Below, one piece after another: positions 1 to 11,976 of a stretch of 64,000 bases of DNA. The notes under the pieces were generated by a model. It had not been told where the DNA came from. It did no database searches and was given only the letters and a program-made list of their open reading frames with translations. Each line of letters opens with the position of its first letter. Position 1 is the stretch's first letter. The position numbers and the translations under genes were made by a program. The DNA is from Aplysia californica (lineage: Eukaryota; Mollusca; Gastropoda; Aplysiida; Aplysiidae), in assembly GCF_000002075.1 (NCBI RefSeq), contig NW_004797663.1, positions 120,124 through 184,123 of the forward strand, given 5' to 3'.

Positions 1-156
1 ACTGAGGCATCGTCTATCGCAGCCCTAATGCATTCAGCACAGTAAGACTTTCATATTCTCATTTGGCTTTATCAGCAAAATATAAATTTTAAATTGTTTG
101 CTACATTTCTGATTGATTAGCATCGTGTTTGTATGTGCGTTTCTGTGTGTGTATGT

Positions 157-161
<5 letters not shown>

Positions 162-215
<54 letters not shown>

Positions 216-330
216 AAAGGGGGGGGGGGAGTGTGTGTGAGAGAGAGTGATACACAGAGAGAAGGAGAGACAGTGACAGACATACAGACAGAGAGACAGA
301 CAAAGAGAGAAAGAGTGTGTGCCATTGCAA
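162..330. repeat. GT microsatellite plus purine-rich tract
   Basis: An almost pure GT run of about 50 bases is followed by a G run and an imperfect GA-rich tract. The open frames across it on both strands (Cys/Val or His/Thr strings) are by-products of the dinucleotide repeat. Confidence 0.95.
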
Positions 331-469
331 AATACCTTATCGCTACAGCAAAGACACCTTATATCTCGTAAATTTCAATGCTCAACACCCTCACCTACTT
401 GACATTGATCATTTATGAGGCAGGCTGTGCTGTTCCTGCCTATCAATCCTGGCCAACGAGGACACAGTG

Positions 470-2097
470 AATACAGACATGAGTCTTGAGGGTCAACAAC
501 GTGGGGTCGGACTAAAGGAAAAGTTATAAATGGTCTACAAAGAGGGATTGAAGCTAAGTCAAGACATGAGTCTTGAGGGTCAACAACGTGGGGTCGGACT
601 AAATAATCAACATTAGGAGTTGGAGGTAAGTCAAGACATGAGTTCTGGGGGTCAACAACGTGGGGTTGGACGAAAAGTAAATCTATAAACGGTCAACAAC
701 GAGGGATAGAGGCTAAGTCAAGACATGAGTCCTCCTAAGGGTCAACAACGTGGGGTCGGACTAAAGGCAGAGTTATAAATTATCAATAATGAGGGGTTGG
801 GGTTATGTCAGACATGAATCTTGAGGGTCAACAACATGGGGTGGACTAAAGGTAAAATTCTAAAGGGTCAACCAGAAGGGGCAGACCAAAGTCAAGACAT
901 GAGTCCTGAGGGTCAACAACATGGAGTTGGACTAAAAGAAAAAATAATAAATGATCAACAACGAGGGGTCGAAGCTTAGTCAATAGGGTCAACAACACGG
1001 GGTTGGATTGAAGGTCAAATTCTAAAGTGTCACGCAGAGGGGACGGATCGAAGTCAAGACATGTGTTCTGAGGGTCAACAACGTGAAAAAGGATAAAAGG
1101 TACAGTTATATAAACGGCCAAAAACGAGGGGTTGGGGGAAAGTCAAGACATGATTCCTGAGGGTCAACAACGTGGGGTCGGACTAAAGGCAAAGTTTTAA
1201 ATTATCAATAACGAGGGGTAGGGGTTAAGTCAATAAATGACTCTTGAGGGTCAACAACAAGAGGTCGGACTATAGGCAAAGTACTATGGTCAACAACGAT
1301 GGGTTGGAGCTTAGTCAAGGCACGAGTCTTGAGGGTCAACAACGTGGGGTCGGACTAAAGGAAATTTTTTAAATAGTCAACAACGAGGGGTTGGAGCTTA
1401 GTCGTTAGGGTCAACAACATGGGGTTGGATTGGAGGTCAAATTCTAAAGGGTCACCAAGAGGGGACAGATCGAAGTCAAGACATGAGTCCTGAGGGTCAA
1501 CAACGTGGGGTCGGACAAAAGGTAAATTGGTAAATTTATAAACGGTCAACAATGAGGGATAGCTGGGGCTAAGTCAAGACAAGATGTCCTGAGGGTCAAC
1601 AAGGTGGGATAGCTGGGGCAAAGTCAAGACAAGATGTCCTGAGGGTCAACACGTGGGGTCGGACAAAAGGCAAAGTTATAAGCAGTCAATAACGAGGAAT
1701 TGGGGTTAAGTCAAGACATGAATCTTGAGGGTCAACAACGTGGGGTCGGACTAAAGGCAAAGTTATAAGCATTCAATAACGAGGAATTGGGGTTAAGTCA
1801 AGACATGAATCTTGAGGGTCAACAACGTAAGGTCGGACTCAAGGTAAAGTTCTAAAGGGCCATGAGAGGGGTTGGAGGAGCGTAAAGACACGAGTCCTGA
1901 GGGTAAACAACGTGGGGTCAGACAAAAGGCAAAGTTATAAACGATCAACAATGAAGGATGGGAAGTAAGTCAAGACACGAGTCCTGTGGGTCAACAACGA
2001 GGGGTCGGACTAAACGTAAAGTTCAAAAGGGTCACAAAGAGGGGGAGGACTGAAGTCAAAACATATGAGGCCTGAGGGTCAACAACGTGGGGTCAGA
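470..2097. repeat. Minisatellite array, left segment
   Basis: About twenty imperfect copies of a roughly 85-base unit. Each is built from two related half-units with the cores GTCAACAACGTGGGGTCGGA and GTCAACAACGAGGGGTTGGA, joined by AGTCAAGACATGAGTCCTGA and AAAGTTATAAA-like linkers. Copies differ by substitutions and small indels, and some half-units are lost or changed (for example GTCACCAAGAGGGG). The minus-strand frames across it merely translate the repeat. The array stops abruptly at 2097, where a LINE remnant begins, and resumes near 2962. Confidence 0.9.
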
Positions 2098-2210
2098 ATA
2101 ATAATAATAACAACAATGCTGATAATTTCTATAGCACCCACTCCCGTGTGAACACAGCTTTAGGCGCTTTACATGTACAAACTATTTTCCCACTCGCATA
2201 CGTGCGCACG

Positions 2211-2280
<70 letters not shown>

Positions 2281-2945
2281 ATCACGCACACATTACACGC
2301 ACACACATCTACTTGCTTATCACACGTTACAAAATGAGCACATACATATACATAATAAAATAATATAAACTATGCAATTTGAACAATACATAAATGAATA
2401 CATAGTCATTTACATAAACATTGTACAGAACATGAATCTACTGACATAATGATTTCATTAAATGTGTCTTTAAAGATATTTTAAATTTAGACTCAGATGC
2501 GGTATGTCTCAAGGGTTGGGGAAGAGAGTTCCAAACTGATGGAGCTAGGTAGGCAAACGATCTTTCAGCTAATTTTTTACCTCCCTTTCTGGGACTCTTA
2601 AAAGATACTGATCGCCTGATCTTAGTGATCTAGAGTTTGGAGCATAAATTGGATGAGATCACTGATATATGAGGGAGCTTTATTGTTGGCACATTTATGT
2701 AATAATATTGTAATTTTATATGCTATTCTAGCTGACAAAGGGAGCCAATGCAACGTTCTTAAGATGGGAGTAATGTGATTCCTCTTCTTTTTTCTGTAGA
2801 ATTGGCCTTGCAGCTTGATTTTGAAAATGTAACTTGTGAAGAGTGGTATTTGGTATGTTAGTTAATAAAGCACTGCAATGATCGAAACGTGAAAACAAAG
2901 ATGAAACGAGCGTTTTCAATGAGCCTTCATTCAAAAACAGATATA
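2098..2945 (-). mobile_element. CR1/L2-like LINE 3' end, 5'-truncated remnant
   Basis: Read on the minus strand this is the C-terminal end of a CR1/L2-group reverse transcriptase. A frame at about 2934-2728 contains the family signature KTLVSSLFSRFDHCSALL and, further on, QNQAARPIL. It continues in broken frames to a LAPSVWNSLP-like stretch and then a 3' UTR. The 3' terminus is a TAAAGCGC...GCTATAGAAAT motif ending in ATT-type repeats (AATAATAATAATAA on the plus strand). A CA microsatellite (2215-2275) sits inside the 3' UTR, as in the related remnant at 57850-58180. The remnant interrupts the minisatellite. It is too degenerate to be active. Confidence 0.8.
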
Positions 2946-2961
2946 TGACAAAAGAAAAAGC

Positions 2962-3240
2962 TTTAAGTGATCAACAACGAGGGGTTGGAGCTAAGTCTAG
3001 ACATGAGTCCTGAGGGTTAACAACGTGGGGTCGGACCAAAGGTAAAGTTCTAAATAATCAACAATAAGGGGGTGGAACTAAGTTAATAAATCCTACTAAA
3101 GGGTCACCAAGAGGGGTTGGAGCTAAGTCAAGGAATGTGGGGTCAAAGTAAAGTTCTAACAGGTTAACAAGAAAGGATCAGAATAAAGTTCCAAAGCTTA
3201 TACAAAGAGGGGCTGGAGTAAATCTCCAACAAAAACATGA
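2962..3240. repeat. Minisatellite array, right segment
   Basis: The GTCAACAACG / ACATGAGTCCTGAGGGT units of the 470-2097 array continue here for a few decayed copies after the LINE remnant, then fade out. Confidence 0.85.
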
Positions 3241-3584
3241 AGACCTGAGTATATACACATTGGCTGTTGAAGCATTTTTCTTACAGTAAACAAGCTTTTC
3301 GTTGTGTTAAAAAAAATATTTTGTAGCGCTCTAAAGGCTTTCAATTTTGTTGAATCAGTGGACTTCAAACTTTTCACAACTTCAAACTTCAAGTTAAGAA
3401 AATACTGGTGGTATCAGAACGTCTACCACAGAAGGTCAAAGGCCAAACTAACAGCTTGCACCGCTTGTTTATTTGTTTTTGGTCAAGTCATGATTGATTG
3501 AGTAGGTGTTTTACTATCGACCCAATTTGATCAAGTCAGTTAACATTAACAGCACCAACAAAGTGCAAGAAATATTACAGAATA

Positions 3585-4800
3585 AAAAATCCACTCCAAC
3601 AACCTCACACTCAAACTCAAAATCAGCAGGAAGCTCTACCCACACCATTCTACCACTGCAACCACTCCCCCCCAACCCCCCCCCCCCCCAAAAAAAAACA
3701 AAAAAAAACTACACAGCCCCCTCAACTACCTCCCGCCATGGCCATGGCAATATCTACAAAATCCTACTCTGACTCTAACCTATCCACCTAGCTCCCTATC
3801 AACCTATCTGCCTATCTCTTCAGCCCCACTGCGTCATTTTAAGCCTGAGTGTGATATACGGAAATCGTAGCATCAGAGCACTGTGAGACCTGTTTGACCA
3901 GAAAAGTGGCTAGACCTTCTGTTGTCACCAAAGTTTGCACTGAAAGTAAGGAACAAAACCTCTTATCATTCTATATCAGTGACAATGTTTCTAAGTAGCT
4001 TCATTACAAAATCTCCATCTGGACATCATACAAGGAACATTGTTTTCTTGAGTCTTTGCTGGTTTTTACAGCACTATCAACACAATTTATTGTACGGTGA
4101 GCTGGCCTCCGAAAAGCAAGTGCAAGGGCACCCCCATCTTCGCTTCAAAGATGTGTTCAAGCGAGATATGAAATCACTAGATATGGGCTCTTAGGTGGGA
4201 GACACTGGGAGCTGGTCTCATCAGAGGTGAAGCCCGACTGCGACAGGCAGCTGAGGACAAACGCCATCACCGAAAGAACAGCCAGAGGCTACCAACGCAG
4301 GAAGACACCATTCACAAGTGCAGCCATGGCTACAAGGACTGCCATTCTGTGTGGACCTGTTCAGCCACAGCAAGCGCTGCTCTCGAATCTGAAATCTCAT
4401 ACAGTGCAGATGCATAGTATCCTGAGACTGAAGGATGCCATGCCATAAACACAATTTCACATGAGAGAAATAAAACAGCCAACTGTTAAAGTAGTCCATG
4501 GTAGTTATCTGGAGGAATTGACATGTCTATTCAAGAGTAGCTGCATATTGAAGGATTCTTGATGCCTGGCAATTGTCTGTTAGTTCTTGAATGACTAATT
4601 GAAGAAAAAAATTTTCACAGTGCTATTGGCCCAATTTGATAATGTTAGCACAGCACTCATTTGGCTGGATGCCCTGTGCAGCGCGGGGATGTTACCATCC
4701 AGGGTGAGTGGAAGGTCCTTCCTGTCAGGGAATGGTATCTGCTTCTTTGGTAGCTGTTAACTGTTGGCTTGACATCTTTCTAAGAAAAATAGATAAGGTA
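3585..4800. repeat. Duplicated block, copy A
   Basis: This block is closely similar to 9815-10510. Both contain the CACACTCAAACTCAAAATCA segment, the CCCTCAACTACCTCCCGCCA segment with its CCATGGCCATGG core, and a downstream part with GAGTGAGTGGAAGGTCC. Copy A carries an extra 359-base LINE insertion (4089-4447). The similarity fades near 4800. No host gene is recognised. Confidence 0.8.
4089..4447 (+). mobile_element. Short 5'-truncated LINE 3' end with target duplication
   Basis: The insertion is flanked by a perfect 10-base direct repeat AACACAATTT (4079-4088 and 4448-4457). It is absent from the equivalent point in the second copy of the block near 10270. The first frame reads LYGELASEKQVQGHPHLRFK then DVFKRDMKSL, the signature of the C-terminal end of RTE-like LINE proteins. 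Remnants of the terminal Cys/His finger appear near 4380 in a shifted frame. It is a dead-on-arrival copy. The exact LINE clade is an inference. Confidence 0.8.
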
Positions 4801-5489
4801 GCTTGAGTTACTAAATTTGAATAAAGACAATGTACATAGCTGCAATAATGGTCACTTAGCGCACACATGAGAAATAAAGTTACGGAGAAAAAGAAAAAAA
4901 AGGAATGACCCTACAAAGGCATTCTCCTTCCAACAGCTATAAGAAATAGTGGTAGTTTTTGATGGTGTATATTTTAACGAGGCAATTTTTTCATTTAAGT
5001 GCCAACTACAGATTTTCCTAAAATCTGCCTTTCATAGCACTTATTAAAAGGACGGGCAGACAATTTTTTAAAATCTGTCAGCACATATGTTTAAAAACTT
5101 TTCCTTTATTTATTTTTTCTTAAGAACTTGCATCTGTATAATTTGTAAATTTTTCAAAGTAGAAAAAGGGTCGCTATAAAATTGTTTACTACCGGTTCAA
5201 AAAGACAGACATTTATAAAATTCTGTCAGTATATGTTTTATCATTCACCCTTTCCACCAAAATGCCAAATTAAAATTGGTATGTATGTATGTATAGTATA
5301 AGGTTTTACGCGCTCGCAACTGCTAAGGTCATATGAGCGCGCGAAAGTTGTTCACCTCTGCGAAAGTTCACTTCACGACTGGCTAATTTACTTTAAAATG
5401 CTAAAAAGTTAAAATATTCAAATTCGGTGTAAATACATTTGTGATCTAAAACAACTTTTAAGTAACAATAAAAATTTTAAATAATATCA

Positions 5490-6150
5490 GATTCACTTTA
5501 CAACTCGCCATAAAGGCCAATGGCCTTTATAAAATTTAAAATTCTGCTGGGAACAACGACGGAAGAAATATCCTGCAATTTCTTGCATTTATAATATTTC
5601 CTTCGGATCTCTCCAAAGTCTAAACATTCTGTTAAAATGTGTCTAATGGTAAAATCTGTGTCGCATCCGACACAGAACGGCTTCTCATCTCCCTGTAGGA
5701 GGTATTTGTGGGTCAGGGCCGTGTGTCCGATGCGCAATCGAGTAAAAATGACTTCGTCTCTTCTGGAGAGATCCGAAGGATTTCGCTGTTCTAGTTTGGG
5801 TTTAATTTCATATAATTTATTATTTTTCTGGTTTTCCCAGTGGCTCTCCCACAGACTGGAGGTGTACTTTTTGACTTTATTTCTAAAGTCAGTATGTGGG
5901 AGAGTGTTTTGACGTTTTGAAAAGTGGTGTTGTAGTTTGCTTGGGATGAGTTTTTGGCTAGAGATGTAGCTATTGTGTTTGCAATGTCTACTTGTGTTTC
6001 AGCTGTTGTTCCATCCGGCCTCTGGACGTGCCGAATGGTGTCTGTGCGTCTACCTAAGAATTTTTTTTTGCAATTTGGAAAACTTGGTTGAGTGGTGTCT
6101 AGCTGTTGATTTTGGAGATGTATTTTTGGTTTAAAAGGACATTATTAGAC
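5490..6150 (-). mobile_element. I/Nimb-type LINE remnant, internally deleted
   Basis: On the minus strand, 5740-5498 encodes RLRIGHTALTHKYLL followed by a C-x2-C...H-x4-C finger (CVGC ... HILTEC). This is the typical C-terminus of I-clade/Nimb LINEs that follows the RNase H domain. Upstream (about 6010-5890) a frame reads ANTIATSLAKNSSQANY, typical of the linker between endonuclease and reverse transcriptase. The polymerase between these parts is missing, so the copy is internally deleted. Confidence 0.75.
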
Positions 6151-6299
6151 ATCTGTAAGTAAATACGGTTTTTATTTTTCCTTTTCAGCGAAATGCAATT
6201 AAAAGCCTTAGAGCTTGAAAATTGTTTAAAAATAAATACATTTATTTTTCTAACTTAACTTCAATGTTTGATTACATTATGCTATTTGGACTGGGACAT

Positions 6300-6565
6300 C
6301 TGACTGTATTTCATAGAAAGACAGAACAAAATGGTTCGACCACCTGTTACGTATGTTACCTAGCCAGCCAGCCTTGAGAACCTATAACACCAAGCACTCA
6401 AGCAATAAAGGAAGAGGAAGGCCACACAAAGGGTGGATTGAAGTTGTCAAGGAAGCCCTGATAAATCATAGTATCCGAACTGAAAGAGCTGTGGAGCTAG
6501 CCTACTATAGAAAACTGCATGTCCCCTCTATGCATAATGGCAACAGAGGATGAAAAAGTAAAAGT
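6300..6565 (+). mobile_element. RTE-like LINE 3' end
   Basis: The frame 6353-6553 contains GRGRPHKGWIEVVKEAL and then RTERAVELAYYRKLHVPS. This matches the last part of RTE-like proteins, followed by an AAAAGTAAAAGTAAG tail of the kind that ends RTE copies. Only the 3' end is present. Confidence 0.65.
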
Positions 6566-6894
6566 AAGTAATTGATCAATAATGTTCCAAGACATATTTC
6601 CCAGACAAATACCTCCTGTAGATGCCCCTGTCTGTGGGTGCTCCTCCGGCTGGTCCTCCTGTCCGCAGCTGGTGCTGGTGATGAAGACGTGTCAATTAAT
6701 ACAATCGTCTTACATCTATATAGTTTCCATTTTTCTTTCAGAAAATAAAGAGTTGATATATTTTTACTACTGGTTTAATAGGACATTAATAAAAATCTGT
6801 CAGTAAATACGTAGGCCTCTTATTATTTTCTCTTTTCACCTAAATGTAAAAATAAAACTTTTACCTTTAAATAAAAAAAACCGATAGATATTTT

Positions 6895-7240
6895 TTCTTC
6901 TTTTTTTGTAGAGGTTTTACGGCGCTCACAACTGAATAAGGTCATATGACCACCATGGGGTGGATGTCAACAGAGAAGTTTTTACAGGGAATCAGACTTA
7001 CTCTGCTCACCTCTCTGGCTTCAACAGCACAAAGTCTCTTTCGACTTTCAAAGCACCCCGGAAATAGTGGGTCACAAGAGTGTGACAAACATAAAAAAGT
7101 AGAGGAAAATGACGATAGTAAGGATTGGGAAAGTAAAAGAAGCAGTTCCCTGTTGTAGTTCAGACACAGTTATGAGCATGACATTGTTGAATCTGCCCTT
7201 TTACAATTCTACTGTACATAAGAACTGGAGTAGGGTCAGA
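6895..7240 (-). mobile_element. SINE, shared-tail family (middle body variant)
   Basis: Plus-strand text GAGGTTTTACGGCGCTCACA...AAGGTCATATGACC is the reverse of a 3' tail seen in many copies here (6895, 10755, 16128, 21715, 26920, 41183, 50657, 59753, 60078, 61005). The body GTCAACAGAGAAG...CACCTCTCTGGCTTCAACAG matches 16128-16520 and 61005-61405. Confidence 0.7.
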
Positions 7241-7849
7241 CTCGCTAAATCAGTGTCCGTGAGTAACGAAGTGCTCGCTGGCACTACCCGCAAACAAGCG
7301 GACGGGTAACGAGCCATCCGCTTGTGAAGAGTAGTTCGCTACTCGCTACTCATCGGACAGAGACAACAGTTCATTTAGCCAGCGAGCGGACGGGTGGATG
7401 GAGAGACTCCATGCATTCAAGCAGGCAGGCAGACGGACGGGGAGTGACTCCTATTGCATACTATTTACACCCTGCCCCCCTCGTAAAACATTCACTCTCC
7501 TGCCCCACATTGTAGCTAGGTGTTCATGCTGAAAACTGCTCTCCCCTTCCCTCCCCCCATAAAAAGGCCTTTGGAAATTCTTTTTTGATTGACTGAGCAG
7601 GTGTTTTACGGCACTATCGACCCAAATTCTTTAAACTTCGCCTTCAGGTTAAATTGGAACATACACAGTGTGAACCACACACGAGGTGAAAGGTTACACA
7701 CATAGTGCTACGTCACCAGCCTCTCTCACTCCCTGTGGCACCGCAAGTGGCTTGAAACACTATGCCTAACTAACAAACAATAGACGGCGGGCCTAACATC
7801 GAGTCGAGTATCTCGTGTGCTAGAGTTAGTCCGTTCGCCCACCCGTTAA

Positions 7850-7985
7850 GTGAAATAAATTGTGGAGCGGACCAAAAAAAAAAAAGAACTGACTTGAGGT
7901 CCGCAGTCTGCTCGCTGAGAGAGTAAAATTGTGGAGTGGACCCAAAAAATGAACTGTCTTGAGGTTCGCAGTCCACTCGCATGGC
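7850..7985. repeat. Two-copy tandem duplication
   Basis: The segment ATTGTGGAGCGGACC...GAACTGACTTGAGGTCCGCAG...CTCGC occurs twice in tandem, at about 7858-7912 and 7928-7980. It lies inside a GC-rich stretch (7250-8050) with GAGCGGACGGGTAACG-like motifs in both orientations. This may be the inside of an old inverted-repeat element. Confidence 0.6.
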
Positions 7986-8448
7986 CGTCCGTTACCCGCT
8001 CGCTCTGACAGTCCGCGAGTAACGAACCCGTCCATCCGCTCGCCCCAACTCTAATAAAAACGAGAAGGGTGGGGGGGGGGGGGGATTTTAAAATTTTGCT
8101 TTAATTATAAATTAACAAATAATGTTCCAAGACATTATTTTCCAGACAAATACCTCCTGTAGATGCTCCTGTCTGTGGGTGCTCCTCCGGCTGATCCTCC
8201 TGTCCGTGGCTGGTCCTGGTGGTGAAGACGTGTCAATTAATATAATCGTATTGTAACTATACAGTTTGTATTTTTGTTTCAGAATATACAAGAGGGGATA
8301 TATTTTTACTACTGGTTTAACTGTTTAACTATGTCTCGACAGTGGCAGCGTCCGGCAGTCGAGGTCCATAACTCTGGCTGGACCGATGCGAAGTCATTGT
8401 ATTATGGTAGGAGCCGAATATAAAAAAGTATGAGCTAACAAGCCTTTA

Positions 8449-9016
8449 GTTTGACCCGGAAGTCAAAGATAAATGAATTCTACATCTGCGTAATGCCAAT
8501 GATAGTACATAACAAGATGGATCACTCAGCCAAAAAAGTGTCCGCAGGAAGTATGCTCTTTGCTTCAGATGGCGCTGCGGTCTGTTTTGAAGCTCTCTTT
8601 CGTTTTTCCAGAAGAAGAATAGGAATAGCACCTCCTTGCGTGCGCAGATCGACTGCTGTTCATCAGCAGTTCGGGTACGTTCAGTGCGTAGTTTTAGGTT
8701 TTTAAAAATTTTAATGACCTCTCGCCTTTCATTCTAAAGTCAAATTAAACGAAGAAAACCATCACCCTTTCCTCCGGAAAAGGTTTTTTGTCAGCGTAAC
8801 CATTAAAAAAAAGCGTTCTTCCGAAATTTATCCCAAAACATGCTAGTTTCACTTTGATTTTTAAAAACTCAAGTAGGGTAACTCTGTTCGCAAAGTGCGC
8901 TTTTGTGAAGAGGGCGCCACCAAATTTTGAGGACACTTTTTTAATTGGCTCAAAGAGAGAAGTGGCCCATCTTGTTATGTACTATCATTGGTAATGCTTA
9001 ATTGATGAGTTTGACT
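8449..9016. mobile_element. Foldback element with long degenerate inverted repeats
   Basis: 8496-8520 and 8967-8991 are perfect 25-base inverted copies (core CCAATGATAGTACATAACAA). Similarity extends outward to AGTCAAA (about 8461 and 9012) and inward through AAAAAAGTGTCC, so each arm is roughly 130 bases. No coding potential is seen. This is likely a non-autonomous DNA element. Confidence 0.75.
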
Positions 9017-9814
9017 CGAAACAAGTGGTTTTATAAACGTAATATGTCGGGTCGCATTTCCACAAACACGAGAGAATTACGCGGAAACGTCATTTCAAAT
9101 TGCATGTTAAAAGGCCAGAAGAGACATTAATAAAAACGGGTCAGGAGATATGTTTTATTAGTTTTCTTTTTCACCAAAATGCAAAAACAAGTCTTTCACC
9201 TTGAAATAAAACCAATTGTTATTTTTCTAATTTTACTTTAATTATTAATAAATAGTGTTCCAAGACATATTTCCCAGACAAATACCTCCTGTAGATGCTC
9301 CTGTCTGTGGGTGCTCCTCCGGCTGGTCCTCCTGTCCGCGGCTGGTCCTGGTGATGAAGACGTGTCAATTAATACAATCGTCTTACATCTATACATACAA
9401 TTTGTATTCTTTTCGTGAAAAAATAAACTGTCGCTAAAATATTTTTGCTACTGGTTTAGAAAGCATCAAAGACATTTTTAAAAATTTGTCCAAAAATATG
9501 TTTCATCATTTGTCAATCAATACTATTGTCTCACGTCTATACAGTTTGCATTTTTGTTTGAAAATATAAAAATAGTCGTTATAATATTGTTTACCACCAG
9601 TTTAAAAGGACAGAAGGTCATTAATAACAACCTTTCAGGAAAAATACATTTTATTCTCTTTTTCGACCTAAATGCAACAATAAAACTTTTACCTTTAACT
9701 CGAAAAACTATAATAATGAACACCGAGACATATTTCCCTGACAAATACCTCCTGTAGATGTCCTGTCTGGGGGTGCTCCTCTTGGTGGTCCAGGTGGTCC
9801 TTAAGAAACAATCC

Positions 9815-10510
9815 AGTATACACCCCACCTCAACATCACCACACTCAAACTCAAAATCAGCAGGAAGCTCTACCCACACCATTCTACCCCTCCCTTCCCC
9901 CCAAAAAAGAAAAACCTACACAGCCCCCTCAACTACCTCCCGCCATGGCCATGGCAATATCTACAAAATCCTACTCTGACTCTAACCTATCCACCTAGCT
10001 CCCTATCAACCTATCTGCCTATCTCTACAGCCCCACTGCGTCACTTCAAGCCTGAGTGTGATATACGGAAATCGTAGAAGCAGACCACTTTGATACTTGT
10101 TGGACCAGAAAAGTGAACAAACCGTCTGATGTCACCAAACTTTGAACTGAAGGAAAGGGACAGAATTGTCTCGTCATCTTTCTAGTTCAGTGATCTCATA
10201 TAGTGAAGCAGCTTCTGTACAATATCTGAAACAGTACATCATATAAAGTCCATGTTTTTACAGCCCTATCCGCACAATTTCACACAAGCTTGAGAAATCA
10301 AAGTGCACAGTCAGCTGTTATAGTTGCCAGTTATCGTTCGCTGGTGTAACTGACGGAAGTTCATTTCAGGGTAGCTGTGGCAGTATATACTCGTCTGGCT
10401 GGTTGTCTAAGAGTGAGTGGAAGGTCCGTGCTGTCTAGGCAGGGTGTCAGCTTCTTGGGTGACTGTCAGCTGTTGGCTTCTCATGTGGGTGCTGGCTTTC
10501 TGTGAAACAT
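9815..10510. repeat. Duplicated block, copy B
   Basis: This is the partner of 3585-4800 and lacks the LINE insertion; the site reads CGCACAATTTCACACAAG near 10267. On the minus strand both copies have, next to an AG, a similar short frame: MRSQQLTVTQEADTLP here (about 10485-10438) and MSSQQLTATKEADTIP in copy A (about 4779-4732). This hints at an exon-like piece duplicated with the block. Confidence 0.75.
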
Positions 10511-10754
10511 AAATTTGAAGTCAAATTAGTTATTAATTAAACTTTACAGTTTAAGCAAAGAAAAGCACATCCAAGGCAATAACAATTATCAAAATGTAAG
10601 GGAAAAATAAGACAGACCGGCACAAACTACAGGGGAAAGGAAACGAGAAGGTTCTGTCATTGACACCCCCCACCCATCGACAATAACAAAAGGCAATATA
10701 TTGGGGGTTGGGGGGGGGGGGGTTGGGGGGTGGGTTTGGGTGTGTTTTTAAAAA

Positions 10755-11095
10755 ATAAGGTTATATGAGCTCGCGGGACACATTAAACTTTTTCAGTGAT
10801 CTTTCTTACCAGAAGATCAGGGGTGTGGCTGAAAGACAGCAGTAAGAAGGAACCAGGGAGAAGCAGTAGAAAGGCTGCAGAAAGAGTCAGAAGCCCACAG
10901 AAGGGGGCAAAGGAGGTGAAGGGGTGGGGGCAAAAAGAGGAGACGAAGGCAGACGATAGAACATTGCTAGAGAGCAGGCAATGAGGTGAAACAAGACAAT
11001 TTTAGAGAAGAATTTTTTGGGTTGCTACCCGGACTCGAACCCGGGACCTTCGAATGAGCGGCTAACACCCTAACCTCTAGGTCACGAGAGCCCCC
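10755..11095 (-). mobile_element. tRNA-headed SINE, shared-tail family
   Basis: Read on the minus strand it starts GGGGGCTCTCGTGACCTAGA, a tRNA-like A box, and has the B box GGTTCGAGTCC about 50 bases later. It then has a purine/pyrimidine-rich body and the family tail. A longer copy is at 41183-41686. Confidence 0.75.
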
Positions 11096-11832
11096 ATATT
11101 GGTTTTTGATTGAGTATTATGTTCTATATCGCTATAGAGAAAATCTGTTCATGTATTTGCCACATAGATCTACAGATTTTCCAAACAACTTTTCTTACTA
11201 CTGATGAAAAGGATGGACAAACATTTACAAAAATCTGTCTGCAAAATTATGAGTTAAAAATGTTCACTTTTTTACAACTTTGATACTATGCATTTTTTGT
11301 AGACTAAATTTTTGCAAAACAAAGATCTTTGCTGGGTCAATAATATTAACAATGACTTGTTGGAGCATTTAAAATACCAAATACTGGTATAAGCGTATCT
11401 TTGAATTCACCGCATTCTATCAAAATAAGCCAAACAGTAGAAGAAACAAATTGTAGCATGTTATAAAGAAAGGACATGTTTATCCTTCTCGGAGATGTTC
11501 ACATGGTTGTGTATTTTTGACCAATTAAAACTTCCATTATTCCAATATTAGTATCAGTGTGATAATGCAACCTATTGAAGGAGAGGTTCCACCTTCAGGG
11601 ACACGAAGCAACCAATATAAATTGTTCTCAGTTGAATTGATTTAACAAGCACATATTCAGGTCTTAGGTTAATTTTAGACTCATTACTCGACATGACCAG
11701 GGGCATTTTTTGAGAGACACCTAAATACAAACATGTAATTTGAAGTTGAACTCAAAACTCACCAATTATTGGTACTTTTTAAATTCTAAAGTAGTAATTG
11801 AGTTAATTTCCTGATACGGGACGTCTGTTAAT

Positions 11833-11976
<144 letters not shown>

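Larger units (their letters stand above)
6130..9800. repeat. Cluster of diverged local duplications
   Basis: The same segment recurs at about 6577-6725, 8120-8270, 9256-9400 and, shortened, 9718-9795. It runs from CCAAGACATATTTCCCAGAC through a GC-rich piece (CTCCTGTAGATGCTCCTGTC) to GAAGACGTGTCAATTAATAC. A linked segment (GGACATTAATAAAAATCTGT, then AAAACTTTTACCTTTAA) accompanies it at 6140, 6780, 9120 and 9605, with weaker copies near 5040, 5210 and 11200. SINE, foldback and LINE copies interrupt the cluster. On the minus strand each GC-rich piece is bounded by AG and GT dinucleotides. No protein family is recognised. Confidence 0.7.

Noticed and set aside
7819-8053. hAT-like element with TAGAGTT ends
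   Set aside because: TAGAGTTAG...CACCCG and the reversed TAGAGTTGGGGCGAGCG look similar, but no 8-bp flanking duplication exists and the arms align poorly. Only the internal tandem duplication was kept.
11031-11095. tRNA gene on the minus strand
   Set aside because: It has A- and B-box-like motifs but poor arm pairing, and the same head is attached to a SINE body and tail at 41183-41686.
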